Shown here piece after piece: positions 63,989-64,000 of a DNA stretch of 64,000 nucleotides. Source of the stretch: Pseudomonas putida (GTDB taxonomy: Bacteria > Pseudomonadota > Gammaproteobacteria > Pseudomonadales > Pseudomonadaceae); NCBI RefSeq assembly GCF_028682175.1, contig NZ_JANHKS010000007.1, positions 103,437 through 167,436 on the forward strand, given 5' to 3'. The translations under genes and the position numbers were made by a program. The notes under the pieces were generated by a model. That model worked only from the letters and a program-made list of their open reading frames with translations. It ran no database searches and had not been told where the DNA came from. The first letter of the stretch is position 1, and every line of letters begins with the position of its first letter.

Positions 63989-64000
63989 TAAACGCGAGCC

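Overview
The window is a high-GC gammaproteobacterial chromosome segment that reads as a Pseudomonas of the fluorescens/syringae type. Support for this: trifunctional PutA with an N-terminal ribbon-helix-helix domain; betB-betA; a complete pilMNOPQ-aroKB-SPOR-gltBD block divergent from ponA; and many copies of the short palindromes (REP/REPIN) typical of fluorescent pseudomonads. From memory, the order acyl-CoA dehydrogenase, cvrA, mscK, selO ... parA, LysR, MFS ... hemE, gltD, gltB, SPOR protein, aroB, aroK, pilQPONM, ponA resembles one region of the P. aeruginosa chromosome; I could not check this. No rRNA, tRNA, IS element, prophage or CRISPR array was seen.

Layout. 1-3.1 kb: end of betB and all of betA (choline to glycine betaine), with two REPINs around betA. 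3.2-5.9 kb: a coupled TldD-like/TldE-like metalloprotease pair. 6-12.9 kb: an MdtD-like drug exporter, the DbpA helicase, a HI0933-family flavoprotein and a YccS-like FUSC membrane protein. 12.9-18.5 kb: a periplasmic binding protein, ElaA, a small winged-helix protein, a YgjP-like metalloprotease, a REC-PAS-GGDEF-EAL regulator and a PL7 alginate lyase. 18.7-24.5 kb: divergent putP and putA with four GTTGCA hexamers (the PutA operator core) between them. 24.5-25.6 kb: a tandem array of about 218-bp composite REPIN units. 25.7-27.0 kb: an AT-richer two-gene accessory cassette. 27-35.7 kb: acyl-CoA dehydrogenase, K+/H+ antiporter, MscK channel and SelO. 35.7-40.4 kb: a second, shorter copy of the composite REPIN unit, a conserved hypothetical protein, an orphan AbrB/MazE-type antitoxin, a racemase, thioredoxin 2, an orphan PAAR protein and an orphan ParA ATPase. 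40.8-45.1 kb: a lipoprotein, a LysR/MFS divergent pair and a secreted chitin-active LPMO. 45.3-61.3 kb, all on the minus strand: hemE, gltBD, SPOR protein, aroBK and pilQPONM. 61.5-64 kb: ponA (PBP1A).

The core genes are ordinary housekeeping and catabolic functions: osmoprotectant synthesis, proline catabolism, glutamate synthesis, shikimate pathway, type IV pilus assembly and peptidoglycan synthesis. The unusual material is mostly non-coding: the 218-bp composite REPIN satellite and its dispersed relative, an inverted REPIN pair around betA, a perfect hairpin covering the selO ribosome binding site, and a stop codon supplied by a REP remnant. The strongest candidate for undescribed protein biology is the two-gene cassette beside the REPIN array (an unrecognised soluble protein followed by a small membrane protein), which has the shape of an effector-immunity or toxin-antitoxin pair; this is inference only.
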